Positions 45,929-52,732 of a stretch of 64,000 nucleotides of DNA are shown here, one piece after another. The DNA is from Clostridia bacterium (GTDB taxonomy: Bacteria > Bacillota > Clostridia > Christensenellales > Aristaeellaceae). The DNA lies in contig JAFWSH010000005.1 in assembly GCA_017519405.1 (NCBI GenBank), positions 160,329 to 224,328 on the forward strand. The letters run 5' to 3'. The notes under the pieces were generated by a model. That model was not told the origin of the DNA. It was given only the letters and a program-made list of their open reading frames with translations, and made no database searches. Numbering within the stretch: the stretch's first letter is position 1; every line of letters begins with the position of its first letter. Position numbers and translations under genes: made by a program.

Positions 45929-46138
45929 GGTTCTTTCTCCTTTCCAATTTCGGCATTATCTCATCCGAGGCGCGGCCCGGCATCCTGTCCGAGAAGGAAG
46001 GGTTTGTCCGTTCGTGCCGTATGGCGCAGCGCCGTCACATTCGGTTGCGGCTCAGCAGCACGGCATAGGATCTGCACCGGCGTCTCATCCCCACAGCCTC
46101 CTCCCGCCTGTTGCGGATTTGTTCGGTATTCCGGCCGC
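45929..46138 (-). promoter_or_regulatory. structured leader between metA and metY
   Basis: The minus-strand RNA contains a small ORF (46035-46088) and a possible long stem TGCCGT / ACGGCA (about 46065 and 46016) enclosing GGCG-CTG-CGCC. No SAM riboswitch core was found and no intrinsic terminator. Confidence 0.35.
46035..46088 (-). CDS. possible 17-residue leader peptide of metY
   Basis: MRRRCRSYAVLLSRNRM, starting at an ATG with AGGAGG 8 nt upstream, an ideal ribosome site. It contains one Cys and ends in Met directly before the stop. It might sense sulfur amino acids by ribosome pausing, but there is no terminator downstream, so control would have to be translational. Could be fortuitous. 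Confidence 0.35.
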   Translation of the reverse strand: MRRRCRSYAVLLSRNRM

Positions 46139-47059
46139 CTATTTTCCCACATCGCTCAGATGATAGGGCGTGATCTGGTAGACCTCGTAGTTCAGCCAGT
46201 TGGTGAAGAGCAGGTTGGCATGGGCCTTCCACTGGAACAGCGGGATGCCTGCCGGATTGTCATTGGGGAAATACCGTACGGGAACCGCGGGATGAATGCC
46301 CTTGGCCAGATCGCGGGTGTACTCCCTGGCCAGGGTTGCCCGGCTGTACTCCGGATGTCCCGTCACAAACAGGCGGTGCTTCTCCCGGTCATGGATCAGG
46401 TAGATGCCGGCGACATCGGATTCCGCCAGAATGTCCAGCTCCCGGTGCCGCTGTACCTCCTCCTTCAGGATGCCCGTATAGCGGGAATGGGGGGCGTGGA
46501 ACACATCGTTGAAGCCCCGGGTCAGCGGCTCCTCCCGGTAGATCGTCCGGTGGGAATACACCCCGGACAGCTTCGCGGGCAGCAGATGCTTCTGGATCCC
46601 GTAATGATGGTACAGACCGGCCTGCGCCGACCAGCACAGATGCAGAACCGCCGTCACATGCTGGTCCGCCCATTCCATCAGCTCCACCAGTTCCTGCCAG
46701 TAGTCCACCTCTTCAAAGGGCAGGGTCTCCACCGGCGCGCCGGTGATGATCAGCCCGTCGAAGCGCCGGTCCTTCACGGAGGAAAAGGAGTGATAGTACT
46801 TCTGCAGGTAGTCCTCCGTGACGTGCTTGTACAGATGGGAGTCCAGCCGCAGAAAGGTGGGCCGCACCTGCAGCGGCGTGTTGGACAGCAGCCGGAGGAG
46901 CTGCAGCTCGGTGTCCTCCTTGTCCGGCATGATGTTCAGCACGGCGATTTCCAGCTCCCGGATATCCTGCGATGCCGCCCTCGACTCATGCATCACAAAG
47001 ATCTGCTCTGCCTCCAGCTTCCGGACAACCGGCATCTGTTCGTTGATCCGTATCGGCAT
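46139..47059 (-). CDS. metA: homoserine O-acetyltransferase, MetA type
   Basis: A 306-residue MetA. It starts MPIRINEQMPVVRKLEAEQI at an ATG with GAGGTG upstream. The catalytic Cys is in CWSAQAGLYHHYGI and the His/Glu pair in VTGHPEYSRATL. The acyl-CoA-selecting position lies in ITGAPVETLPF: Glu where E. coli MetA has Gly, the known mark of acetyl-CoA rather than succinyl-CoA use. It therefore makes O-acetylhomoserine for MetY, which follows on the same strand. Confidence 0.93.
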   Translation of the reverse strand: MPIRINEQMPVVRKLEAEQIFVMHESRAASQDIRELEIAVLNIMPDKEDTELQLLRLLSNTPLQVRPTFLRLDSHLYKHVTEDYLQKYYHSFSSVKDRRFDGLIITGAPVETLPFEEVDYWQELVELMEWADQHVTAVLHLCWSAQAGLYHHYGIQKHLLPAKLSGVYSHRTIYREEPLTRGFNDVFHAPHSRYTGILKEEVQRHRELDILAESDVAGIYLIHDREKHRLFVTGHPEYSRATLAREYTRDLAKGIHPAVPVRYFPNDNPAGIPLFQWKAHANLLFTNWLNYEVYQITPYHLSDVGK

Positions 47060-47133
47060 TGCGTTCACCTCGTCACTGCAGGATAATGGGAGTTCCGGCC
47101 TGCTGCAGCCTTTTCGGGGAATCACCGGATTGG

Positions 47134-47205
<72 letters not shown>

Positions 47206-47237
47206 GTCATCGCTGCCGGGAATGGCAGCCGGGGCCT

Positions 47238-47282
47238 CCGGGATGAGGGAGCGGCCGCGCGGGCCGCACTCCCTCATCCCGG
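47238..47282. other. 45-nt near-perfect hairpin after the substrate-binding protein gene
   Basis: CCGGGATGAGGGAG (47238-47251) and CTCCCTCATCCCGG (47269-47282) are perfect 14-bp arms, with further CGGCC/GGCCG pairing inside. No U-run. It may act as a 3' stabiliser of the upstream mRNA or as a processing site before tRNA-Cys. Confidence 0.7.
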
Positions 47283-47312
47283 CCAGCCTGTCCGGAATGA
47301 AGGCTCCGGCGC

Positions 47313-48146
47313 TTACTCGATCACGCCGCCCTCCACCACCAGGCTGTCCGCGTCCGCGTTGGGGCCGTAGGTCTCCCGGAGGGTGGCCTCATAGTCGGCG
47401 TGGAAGAAGTTCTCCTGGCCCAGGGCGACGATCTCGTCATTGATCCAGTTGAGCAGGGTTTCGTTCCCCTTGGTGACGGCGGGATTGATCGTGTCCAGGC
47501 TGCCCAGGGACTCAATGCCCACGCTGAAGCCGGGATTCTCGATGGCCCAGGCCAGCACCTCGGTGTTGTCGGTGGACAGCGCGTCGCCGCGGCCGTCGAT
47601 CAGGGCGATGTAGGCCTCCGTGTAGCTGTCGAACTTGAGGAGATTGACCTCCGGATAGTTGGCCTCGAAGAAGGTCTCCGCCGTGGTGCCCTTGGAGACG
47701 ATGAGGGTCCTGCCGTTCAGCTGCTCCGGCTCGGTGATCAGCGCGGCGTCGGGGCTGACCACACCCAGGGCCACCTTCATGTAGGGCAGGGCGAAGTCCA
47801 CCTGCTGGGCGCGGTCCTCGGTGTAGGTGAAGTTGGCCAGCACCACGTCCACCTTGTAGGACTGCAGGTACTCAATCCGGTTGGGGGCGTCCAGGGAGAC
47901 GATCTCCAGCGTCACGCCCAGGTCGGCGGCCAGGCGGCGGGCCAGATAGACATCGTAGCCCTGATACTCGCCGTTCTCATCCACATAGCCGAAGGGCTTC
48001 TTGTCGGAGAACAGGCCGATGACGATCTTCCCGCTATCCTTGATCTCGTCCAGGGTGCGGAAGCCGTCCGCGATGGCAGCGGAGACGGCGGTCAGGGTCA
48101 GAACCAGGGCCAGAATCAGGGCGGCGATCTTCGCGATGTTCTTCAT
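47313..48146 (-). CDS. polar amino-acid ABC transporter substrate-binding protein (probable cystine/cysteine)
   Basis: A 277-residue SBP_bac_3 protein with signal peptide MKNIAKIAALILALVLTL and cleavage after A-I-A near residue 26. KPFGYVDENGEYQGYDVYLARR, DVVLANFTYTEDRAQQVDF and the late SLGSLDTINPAVTKGN are typical of amino-acid binders. Lacking a lipobox, it might be anchored otherwise. The gene has its own promoter, a Cys-rich leader ORF and an attenuator-type terminator. The ligand is inferred as cystine or cysteine from this control and from tRNA-Cys, MetA/MetY and Rrf2 nearby. Confidence 0.85.
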   Translation of the reverse strand: MKNIAKIAALILALVLTLTAVSAAIADGFRTLDEIKDSGKIVIGLFSDKKPFGYVDENGEYQGYDVYLARRLAADLGVTLEIVSLDAPNRIEYLQSYKVDVVLANFTYTEDRAQQVDFALPYMKVALGVVSPDAALITEPEQLNGRTLIVSKGTTAETFFEANYPEVNLLKFDSYTEAYIALIDGRGDALSTDNTEVLAWAIENPGFSVGIESLGSLDTINPAVTKGNETLLNWINDEIVALGQENFFHADYEATLRETYGPNADADSLVVEGGVIE

Positions 48147-48191
48147 TTTGATTTCTCCTTTTTCATCTTCAAATGTGCGGATGTGGCAGGG

Positions 48192-48254
48192 TCACGGGAA
48201 GGGGCTGCCTGTGCGCCGGCATCGGTCCTTGGCGCAGCGGGATCGGATCGTCAT
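48192..48254 (-). CDS. possible second small leader ORF before the binding-protein gene
   Basis: Twenty codons, beginning MTIRSRCAKDRCRR, with GGGAGG 6 nt before the ATG. It has Cys at residues 7 and 12 and lies between the attenuator terminator and the binding-protein gene. Too short to prove. Confidence 0.35.
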   Translation of the reverse strand: MTIRSRCAKDRCRRTGSPFP

Positions 48255-48274
48255 GCGGAACCTCCCTTTCGTTT

Positions 48275-48313
48275 CAAGGAAAAGAGGCGGACAGTCTCGC
48301 AGCTGTCCGCCTC
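48275..48313 (-). terminator. attenuator terminator of the binding-protein gene
   Basis: Minus-strand GAGGCGGACAG and CTGTCCGCCTC form a perfect 11-bp stem with an 8-nt loop, followed by TTTTCCTT. It stands between the promoter/leader ORF and the structural gene. Its 5' arm can also pair with GTCCGTCTC at 48368-48376 inside the leader ORF (8 Watson-Crick pairs, one wobble), a ready-made antiterminator. Confidence 0.85.
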
Positions 48314-48344
48314 TCTGAAGGCATATGTTCTGTCTGTGCTGTTC

Positions 48345-48422
48345 TCAACGCAAACAGAGCTTCAGGTGAGACGGACGCCTGAAACAACACATGCGGCACA
48401 TCATGAGCTTTCTGGCTGTCAT
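48345..48422 (-). CDS. cysteine/methionine-rich leader peptide B (25 aa)
   Basis: GGGAGGACGGAGCC precedes the ATG at 48422. The peptide begins MTARKLMMCRMCCFRR and ends K-L-C-L-R: Cys at 9, 12, 13 and 23, Met at 1, 7, 8 and 11. The stop is 31 nt before the terminator stem. The arrangement of promoter, Cys codons, antiterminator segment and terminator is that of ribosome-mediated attenuation: scarcity of Cys-tRNA would stall the ribosome on the Cys codons and free the transporter gene from termination. The mechanism is inferred; the elements are seen. Confidence 0.75.
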   Translation of the reverse strand: MTARKLMMCRMCCFRRPSHLKLCLR

Positions 48423-48443
48423 GGCTCCGTCCTCCCTTCTTAT

Positions 48444-48464
48444 TGTCCACTATGTCGGTGGACT
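48444..48464. promoter_or_regulatory. inverted repeat at the transcription start of the binding-protein gene
   Basis: TGTCCAC and GTGGAC(T) arms with a 7-nt centre, covering about +1 to +21. A candidate operator for the Rrf2 regulator, with half-site G-G-A-C-A shared in part with the sites at 50803 and 50917. Confidence 0.5.
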
Positions 48465-48470
48465 ATGCGG

Positions 48471-48499
48471 ATTATAACCGCCTGGGTTCCTCCTGTCAA
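48471..48499 (-). promoter_or_regulatory. consensus promoter of the binding-protein unit
   Basis: Minus-strand TTGACA (48494-48499), 17 nt, TATAAT (48471-48476). The -35 box overlaps the stop codon of the ATPase gene, so the binding protein has an internal promoter of its own. Confidence 0.88.
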
Positions 48500-49290
48500 G
48501 GGGCACATTGTATTTCTCCTGTATTTGTGTCCGGCGGGGCGGCGCGCTTCCGGGGCGCGTAGTCGAAGCTCTGCAGGAAGCGCTTCGCCCGGTCCGTCTC
48601 CGGCCGGTGGAAGAAGATCTCCGGCGGGTTCCGCTCCACCACGCAGCCGTCCTCCAGAAAGACCACCTGATCCGCCACGGCTTCCGCGAAGCGCATCTCA
48701 TGGGTGACGATCACCATGGTCATGCCGTCCCGGGCCAGATCCAGCACCACATTCAGCACCTCGCTGACCATCTCCGGATCCAGGGCCGCGGTGATCTCGT
48801 CCAGCAGCAGGATCTCCGGCTGCATCAGCATCGCGCGCACCAGGGCCACGCGCTGCCGCTGTCCGCCGGAGAGGGTGCGCGGGTAGACGCCGGCCTTGTC
48901 CGCCAGGCCCACCCGGGCGAGCATCCGCAGGGCCTCCTCCCGGGCCTGCTCTTTCGGCTTGCCCAGGGCTTTGACCGGCCCCAGCATCAGGTTGTCCATC
49001 ACCCGCATGTGGGGGAAGAGATCGTAGCTCTGGAAGACCATGCCGATCTTCTGCCGCACCAGGTGCAGGTTCTTCCGCCGGCCGGAGATCACCTCGCCCC
49101 GGAGGAGGATCTCGCCGCCGTCGATCTGTTCCAGGCCGTTGATGCAGCGCAGGAGCGTGCTCTTGCCGCAGCCGCTTGGGCCCACCACCACCAGCACCTG
49201 CCCCTCGTCCAGGTCCAGTGAGACATCCCGCAGCACGGGATTCTGCTCAAAACCTTTGGAGATATGCCTGACCTGCAGGATTGCACTCAT
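48496..49290 (-). CDS. amino-acid ABC transporter ATP-binding protein
   Basis: A 264-residue HisP/GlnQ-type ATPase. Walker A is VGPSGCGKSTLL, the Q-loop is VFQSYDLFPHM, the signature is TLSGGQRQRVALVRAML, Walker B is ILLLDEITAALDPEM and the switch His is in IVTHEM. A ~20-residue C-terminal extension after the usual end includes one Cys. AGGAGG is 8 nt before the ATG, 12 nt after the permease stop. It energises the two neighbouring permeases. Confidence 0.93.
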   Translation of the reverse strand: MSAILQVRHISKGFEQNPVLRDVSLDLDEGQVLVVVGPSGCGKSTLLRCINGLEQIDGGEILLRGEVISGRRKNLHLVRQKIGMVFQSYDLFPHMRVMDNLMLGPVKALGKPKEQAREEALRMLARVGLADKAGVYPRTLSGGQRQRVALVRAMLMQPEILLLDEITAALDPEMVSEVLNVVLDLARDGMTMVIVTHEMRFAEAVADQVVFLEDGCVVERNPPEIFFHRPETDRAKRFLQSFDYAPRKRAAPPDTNTGEIQCAP

Positions 49291-49302
49291 GCCGAAATCC
49301 TC

Positions 49303-49974
49303 CTATGCCCAGCGCTTTTCCAGCCAGCCCGCCAGAGCGGAGATCGGCCAGCAGATGAGGAAATACAGGATAAAGATCGTGAGATAGACCCAGAAGGGCG
49401 CCTCCCGGAGGCGGTAGAACTGGCCGATGATCTGCTGGCCCACCTTCAGCACCTCGGTGACGTTGATCATCTTCACCAGCGCCGTGGTCTTGATGATGCG
49501 GGTGGAGAGGTTGATGGCCTGGGGCAGCAGGCGGCGGACCGTCTGCGGAATCAGCACATGGCGGTAGGCCTGCATCGGCGTCAGCCCCAGGGCCGCAGCG
49601 CTCTCCCGCTGGTGCAGCGGGATGGAGCTGACAGCGCCGCGGACCAGATCCCCCATCTCCGCCGTGCCCCAGAAGGTGAACACGATCACGGCGCTGGTCT
49701 CGCCGTCCAGATCCCAGCCGAAGAGACGCGCGAAGCCGAAATACACCAGATACAGCAGCACGAGCTGCGGCATGAAGCGCACAATCTCCAGCCAGGCCCG
49801 GCAGACTGCCCGGAGCGTTCTCCTCCGGCTGAGCATGAGCAGGCCGAAGGCAAGGCCCAGCACCACGGACAGGCCGATGGTGATCAGGGCGATGCGCAGG
49901 GTCACCCACAGCCCGCCCATCAGGCGCTGAAAGTTGACGCCCTTAAACAGAATGCTGATGCCCGAATCCTGCAT
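49303..49974 (-). CDS. amino-acid ABC transporter permease 2
   Basis: A 223-residue HisM-type permease with five to six membrane helices. LMGGLWVTLRIALITIGLSV is the usual N-terminal helix and SAAALGLTPMQAYRHVLIPQ the EAA loop that contacts the ATPase. The ATG at 49974 has GGAGG 8 nt upstream and lies inside the end of permease 1 (32-nt overlap), so the two are translationally coupled and probably form a heterodimer. Confidence 0.9.
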   Translation of the reverse strand: MQDSGISILFKGVNFQRLMGGLWVTLRIALITIGLSVVLGLAFGLLMLSRRRTLRAVCRAWLEIVRFMPQLVLLYLVYFGFARLFGWDLDGETSAVIVFTFWGTAEMGDLVRGAVSSIPLHQRESAAALGLTPMQAYRHVLIPQTVRRLLPQAINLSTRIIKTTALVKMINVTEVLKVGQQIIGQFYRLREAPFWVYLTIFILYFLICWPISALAGWLEKRWA

Positions 49975-50614
49975 AGCGCATCCTCCTCTCCACAAGCGTC
50001 GCCAGCACGGACACCGGCAGTAGAATGGCCACATAGGCGATCACCAGCATGGACAGCACCTCGATGGTACGGCCGCCGCTGGTGCGCAGGGTATCCGCCA
50101 CGTTCATCAGGTCCATCATGGCCAGGACGGAAAACATGCTGGTCTCCTTGATCAGGAAGATCATGTTGGCGAAGACAGCGGGCGCGGCGGTGGCAAAGGC
50201 CTGGGGCAGCACGACATAGCGCACCGTCTGCGGCAGCGTCAGGCCGATGCACTCCCCCGCCTCGCGCTGGGTGCGGTCCACCGCCTCCAGTCCGCTGCGG
50301 AAGGCTTCCGCCATGTAACCGCCGCCCAGGAAGGTGAGGCCGACGACCGCGCAGGCCTCGGCGCTCAGCCGGATGCCGATCCGGGGCAGGCCGGCGTACA
50401 GGAAAAACAGCTGCACCAGCAGCGGCGTGTTCCGGGACAGCTCCACATAGGCCCGGACCAGCGCCCGCAGCACCGGCACGCGGTATGCCAGCACCAGGCT
50501 GCACAAAAGCCCCAGCATGGCCGAGCAGGCCACGCCGTACAGGCCGAACCGCAGTGTCACCCATGCGCCAGCGAGAAAATCAGGCACATGGGCCGTGATG
50601 AATGACCAGTCCAT
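49943..50614 (-). CDS. amino-acid ABC transporter permease 1
   Basis: A 223-residue HisM-type permease: GAWVTLRFGLYGVACSAMLG, ELSRNTPLLVQLFFLYAGLP and the EAA loop GECIGLTLPQTVRYVVLPQA. It is the first structural gene of the permease-permease-ATPase unit. The ATG at 50614 follows AGAGG directly behind a terminator (50628-50655), so its expression depends on read-through. Confidence 0.9.
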   Translation of the reverse strand: MDWSFITAHVPDFLAGAWVTLRFGLYGVACSAMLGLLCSLVLAYRVPVLRALVRAYVELSRNTPLLVQLFFLYAGLPRIGIRLSAEACAVVGLTFLGGGYMAEAFRSGLEAVDRTQREAGECIGLTLPQTVRYVVLPQAFATAAPAVFANMIFLIKETSMFSVLAMMDLMNVADTLRTSGGRTIEVLSMLVIAYVAILLPVSVLATLVERRMRYAGFGHQHSV

Positions 50615-50627
50615 CTTCCTTCCTCTT

Positions 50628-50657
50628 ACAAAAAACGCGCCCGTCAGCGCGGGCGTC
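50628..50657 (-). terminator. attenuator terminator of the permease unit
   Basis: Minus-strand CGCCCG and CGGGCG around CGCTGA, followed by CG and six T. It lies 13 nt before the permease ATG and 22 nt after the leader ORF stop. Confidence 0.82.
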
Positions 50658-50677
50658 AGGATCTGCCGGTCACGGCG

Positions 50678-50755
50678 TCATCTTTCTCCGCATGCTGAAC
50701 ATCGGCCCATCTGCATGGACCGACAGCACATTCCATGGCGCATGTCCTTCAGCAT
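50678..50755 (-). CDS. cysteine/methionine-rich leader peptide A (25 aa)
   Basis: AGGAGGAGTCCGCG precedes the ATG at 50755. The peptide starts MLKDMRHGMCCRSMQMGR and continues C-S-A-C-G-E-R: Cys at 10, 11, 19 and 22, Met at 1, 5, 9, 14 and 16. It has the same length (25 codons) and the same Met-Cys-Cys core as leader B at 48345, but a different remainder. It sits between a good promoter and an intrinsic terminator, so it is proposed as a cysteine-sensing attenuator controlling the two permeases and ATPase. Confidence 0.75.
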   Translation of the reverse strand: MLKDMRHGMCCRSMQMGRCSACGER

Positions 50756-50782
50756 CGCGGACTCCTCCTTCCCGGCAGCAAA

Positions 50783-50811
50783 AAAATAGCACAGTCCATT
50801 CACAATGTCAA
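50783..50811 (-). promoter_or_regulatory. promoter of the permease-ATPase unit
   Basis: Minus-strand TTGACA (50806-50811), 17 nt, TATTTT (50783-50788). The -35 box lies within the left arm of the operator at 50803-50829. Confidence 0.75.
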
Positions 50812-50829
50812 TGGATATGGTAGACATTG
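50803..50829. promoter_or_regulatory. 27-bp operator 1, candidate Rrf2 site
   Basis: CAATGT, 15 bp, ACATTG: the same arms and spacing as at 50917-50943. It overlaps the -35 box of the permease promoter. Confidence 0.7.
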
Positions 50830-50906
50830 CGTGTTCTTGCTGTGTTTTTCGTTCGGACGGCTGTTCCGGAAGCGGTGCACGGCAGAGCTGTCAGGATTCC
50901 GGGACT

Positions 50907-50935
50907 TTGACATTTTCAATGTACAGGATTATAAT
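50907..50935 (+). promoter_or_regulatory. consensus promoter of the rrf2 gene
   Basis: TTGACA (50907-50912), 17 nt, TATAAT (50930-50935). Confidence 0.88.
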
Positions 50936-50943
50936 GGACATTG
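50917..50943. promoter_or_regulatory. 27-bp operator 2, candidate Rrf2 autoregulatory site
   Basis: CAATGT, 15 bp, ACATTG. It covers the spacer and -10 box of the rrf2 promoter, so binding would repress. Confidence 0.7.
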
Positions 50944-50972
50944 TGTATGATATCCTCAGGAGGTGCGAACCT

Positions 50973-51422
50973 GTGCTGATTTCCACGAAAGGCCGCTATG
51001 TCACCCGCATGCTGGTGGACATCGCCATGCATCAGGGCGACGGCTATGTGCCCATGAAGGATGTGGCAGCGCGCCAGCAGATTTCCAAGAAGTACATCGA
51101 GAGCCTGACCGCCCCGCTGGCGGAGGCGGGCATTCTGGGCATCCGCCGGGGCCATACGGGCGGCTACCGCCTGCTGGTGCCCCCGGAAGAGGTGACCCTG
51201 TGGCGCATCGTCAGCCTGACCGAGGGCTCCCTGCATGCCGTGGCCTGCCTGGAGCGGCCGGTCAACACCTGCGCCCGCTGCGGCTTCTGCATCACCCTGC
51301 CCGCGTGGGAGGGGCTGGAAAAGGTCGTCCGGGACTATCTGGAGAGCGTCACCCTCGGACAGCTGATCGGGCAGGCCAGACCACAGCCGGAGAACATCGC
51401 AGATTACCCCTGCGGCGTCTGA
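50973..51422 (+). CDS. Rrf2-family transcriptional regulator (CymR/IscR-like)
   Basis: A 149-residue protein. The canonical N-terminus (M)LISTKGRYVTRMLVDIA begins at a GTG at 50973 with AGGAGG 9 nt upstream; the open frame before it is not coding. The winged helix (VAARQQISKKYIESLTAPL, RRGHTGGYRL) is complete. The sensor region ACLERPVNTCARCGFC has four Cys (C-x7-C-x2-C-x2-C), which could bind an Fe-S cluster as in IscR. CymR-type members repress cysteine uptake genes. Divergent from the permease unit with shared operators, hence the likely regulator of both. Confidence 0.88.
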   Translation: MLISTKGRYVTRMLVDIAMHQGDGYVPMKDVAARQQISKKYIESLTAPLAEAGILGIRRGHTGGYRLLVPPEEVTLWRIVSLTEGSLHAVACLERPVNTCARCGFCITLPAWEGLEKVVRDYLESVTLGQLIGQARPQPENIADYPCGV

Positions 51423-51472
51423 CCGGGCGATGCAGTCCGCGCAGAATTGCGGAGGGCTGAAGGAGGAAGCGC

Positions 51473-52228
51473 ATGTTGAACCAGTTTTCCCGCACGCAGT
51501 TGCTCTTTGGCGAGGCGGGCATGGAAAAGCTGCAGCGCAGCCGCGTGGCCGTGTTCGGGATCGGCGGCGTGGGCGGCTACGCGGTGGAGGCGCTGGCCCG
51601 CAGCGGCATCGGCGCGCTGGACCTGATCGACGACGACCGGGTCTGCCTGACCAACCTGAACCGGCAGCTTCACGCCACCCGGAAAACCGTGGGCCGCTAC
51701 AAGGTGGACGCTGCCATGGAGCGCATCCGCGACATCAATCCGGACTGCACCGTGCGCACGTACAAGACCTTCTACATGCCCGACACGCAGGATCAGTTTG
51801 ATTTCACCGCCTTCGACTATGTGGTGGACGCCATCGATACGGTGAAGGGCAAGCTGACCCTGGTGGAGGCGGCACGCGCAGCCGGCACGCCCATCATCTG
51901 CTCCATGGGCGCCGGCAACAAGACGGACCCCGCCGCGTTCCGCGTGGCGGATCTCTACCAGACCTCCGTCTGTCCGCTGGCCCGGGTCATGCGCGCAGAG
52001 TGCCGGAAGCGCGGCATCCGCCATCTGAAGGTGGTCTATTCCACCGAGCCGCCCATCCGCCCCCTGGAGGATCCGTCCATCAGCTGCCGCAGCCACTGCA
52101 TCTGCCCGCCCGGTGCCCGCAAGTGCACCGTCCGGCGGGACATCCCCGGCTCCACGGCCTTCGTCCCGTCGGTAGCCGGGCTGATCATCGCCGGCGAGGT
52201 CATAAAGGATCTGCTCGCGATGGACTGA
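51473..52228 (+). CDS. tcdA: tRNA threonylcarbamoyladenosine dehydratase
   Basis: A 251-residue ThiF/MoeB-type E1-like enzyme. VFGIGGVGGYAVEALARSGI is the ATP-binding loop, IDDDRVCLTNLNRQ follows, and VDAIDTVKGKL and the Cys-rich SCRSHCICPPGARKC are typical of CsdL/TcdA. It uses ATP to cyclise t6A37 to ct6A in tRNAs. Known partners are cysteine desulfurase-type proteins, fitting the sulfur neighbourhood. AAGGAGG precedes the ATG. It lies 50 nt after rrf2, so cotranscription is likely. Confidence 0.92.
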   Translation: MLNQFSRTQLLFGEAGMEKLQRSRVAVFGIGGVGGYAVEALARSGIGALDLIDDDRVCLTNLNRQLHATRKTVGRYKVDAAMERIRDINPDCTVRTYKTFYMPDTQDQFDFTAFDYVVDAIDTVKGKLTLVEAARAAGTPIICSMGAGNKTDPAAFRVADLYQTSVCPLARVMRAECRKRGIRHLKVVYSTEPPIRPLEDPSISCRSHCICPPGARKCTVRRDIPGSTAFVPSVAGLIIAGEVIKDLLAMD

Positions 52229-52276
52229 CACCGGAGACCCCGCACAGCCCGCTGCTCCATCCCCCTGCCTCCGCGC

Positions 52277-52342
52277 CCCGGCAGGCTCTCCATCCCGGTC
52301 ACCGGATTCAGTCCCGGCCGCTGAGACCCTGCCGGGTTTTTG
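52277..52342 (+). terminator. terminator after tcdA
   Basis: CCCGGCAGG and CCTGCCGGG form a 9-bp stem around a long internally structured loop, followed by TTTTTG. Confidence 0.7.
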
Positions 52343-52465
52343 CGTGTTTGCGCAGCCGCGGAGCGATGGGCGGCGGAAGAAGTGTGGCTGGCACTGTGAG
52401 GATTCTCTGCTGACAAACTGATTCGTCATGGCTTTTCGGAGCATATAGTCAAGCGAATACAGCTG

Positions 52466-52676
52466 AACGGATAAGGAGCAGTTCATCCGGCGGGTCAAGG
52501 ACCGCGCGATGGGAATCGACCACCTGGACGGTACGATCCTGCACGAGCGAATTGAGCGGATCGAAGTCGGCGCGTCCGACAAGAGCAGCGGAAAACGGGT
52601 GCAGCACATCCACATCAAATACGACGATGTTGGGTTCATCCCGATCCACGAGCTGACGGAACAAGAAACGGCGTGA
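52466..52676 (+). pseudogene. C-terminal remnant of a large serine recombinase
   Basis: The frame ending at the TGA 52674-52676 reads RRVKDRAMGIDHLDGTILHE, then R-I-E-R-I-E-V, then DKSSGKRVQHIHIKYDDVGF. This matches the DUF4368-type C-terminus of Tn-borne serine recombinases. The catalytic and DNA-binding parts are missing and the frame is closed upstream near 52465. It marks a former integrative element next to the sulfur/iron boundary. Confidence 0.65.
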
Positions 52677-52732
52677 CCGCGATCACTACCCTCTCCTGTT
52701 TACCCCTCCTCCCTTGTGCATGAAACAATCTG

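Noticed and set aside
45929-46138. SAM riboswitch upstream of metY
   Set aside because: The conserved S-box core (for example GATGAAGCC with the following paired segments) is not present; only a leader ORF and generic stems are seen.
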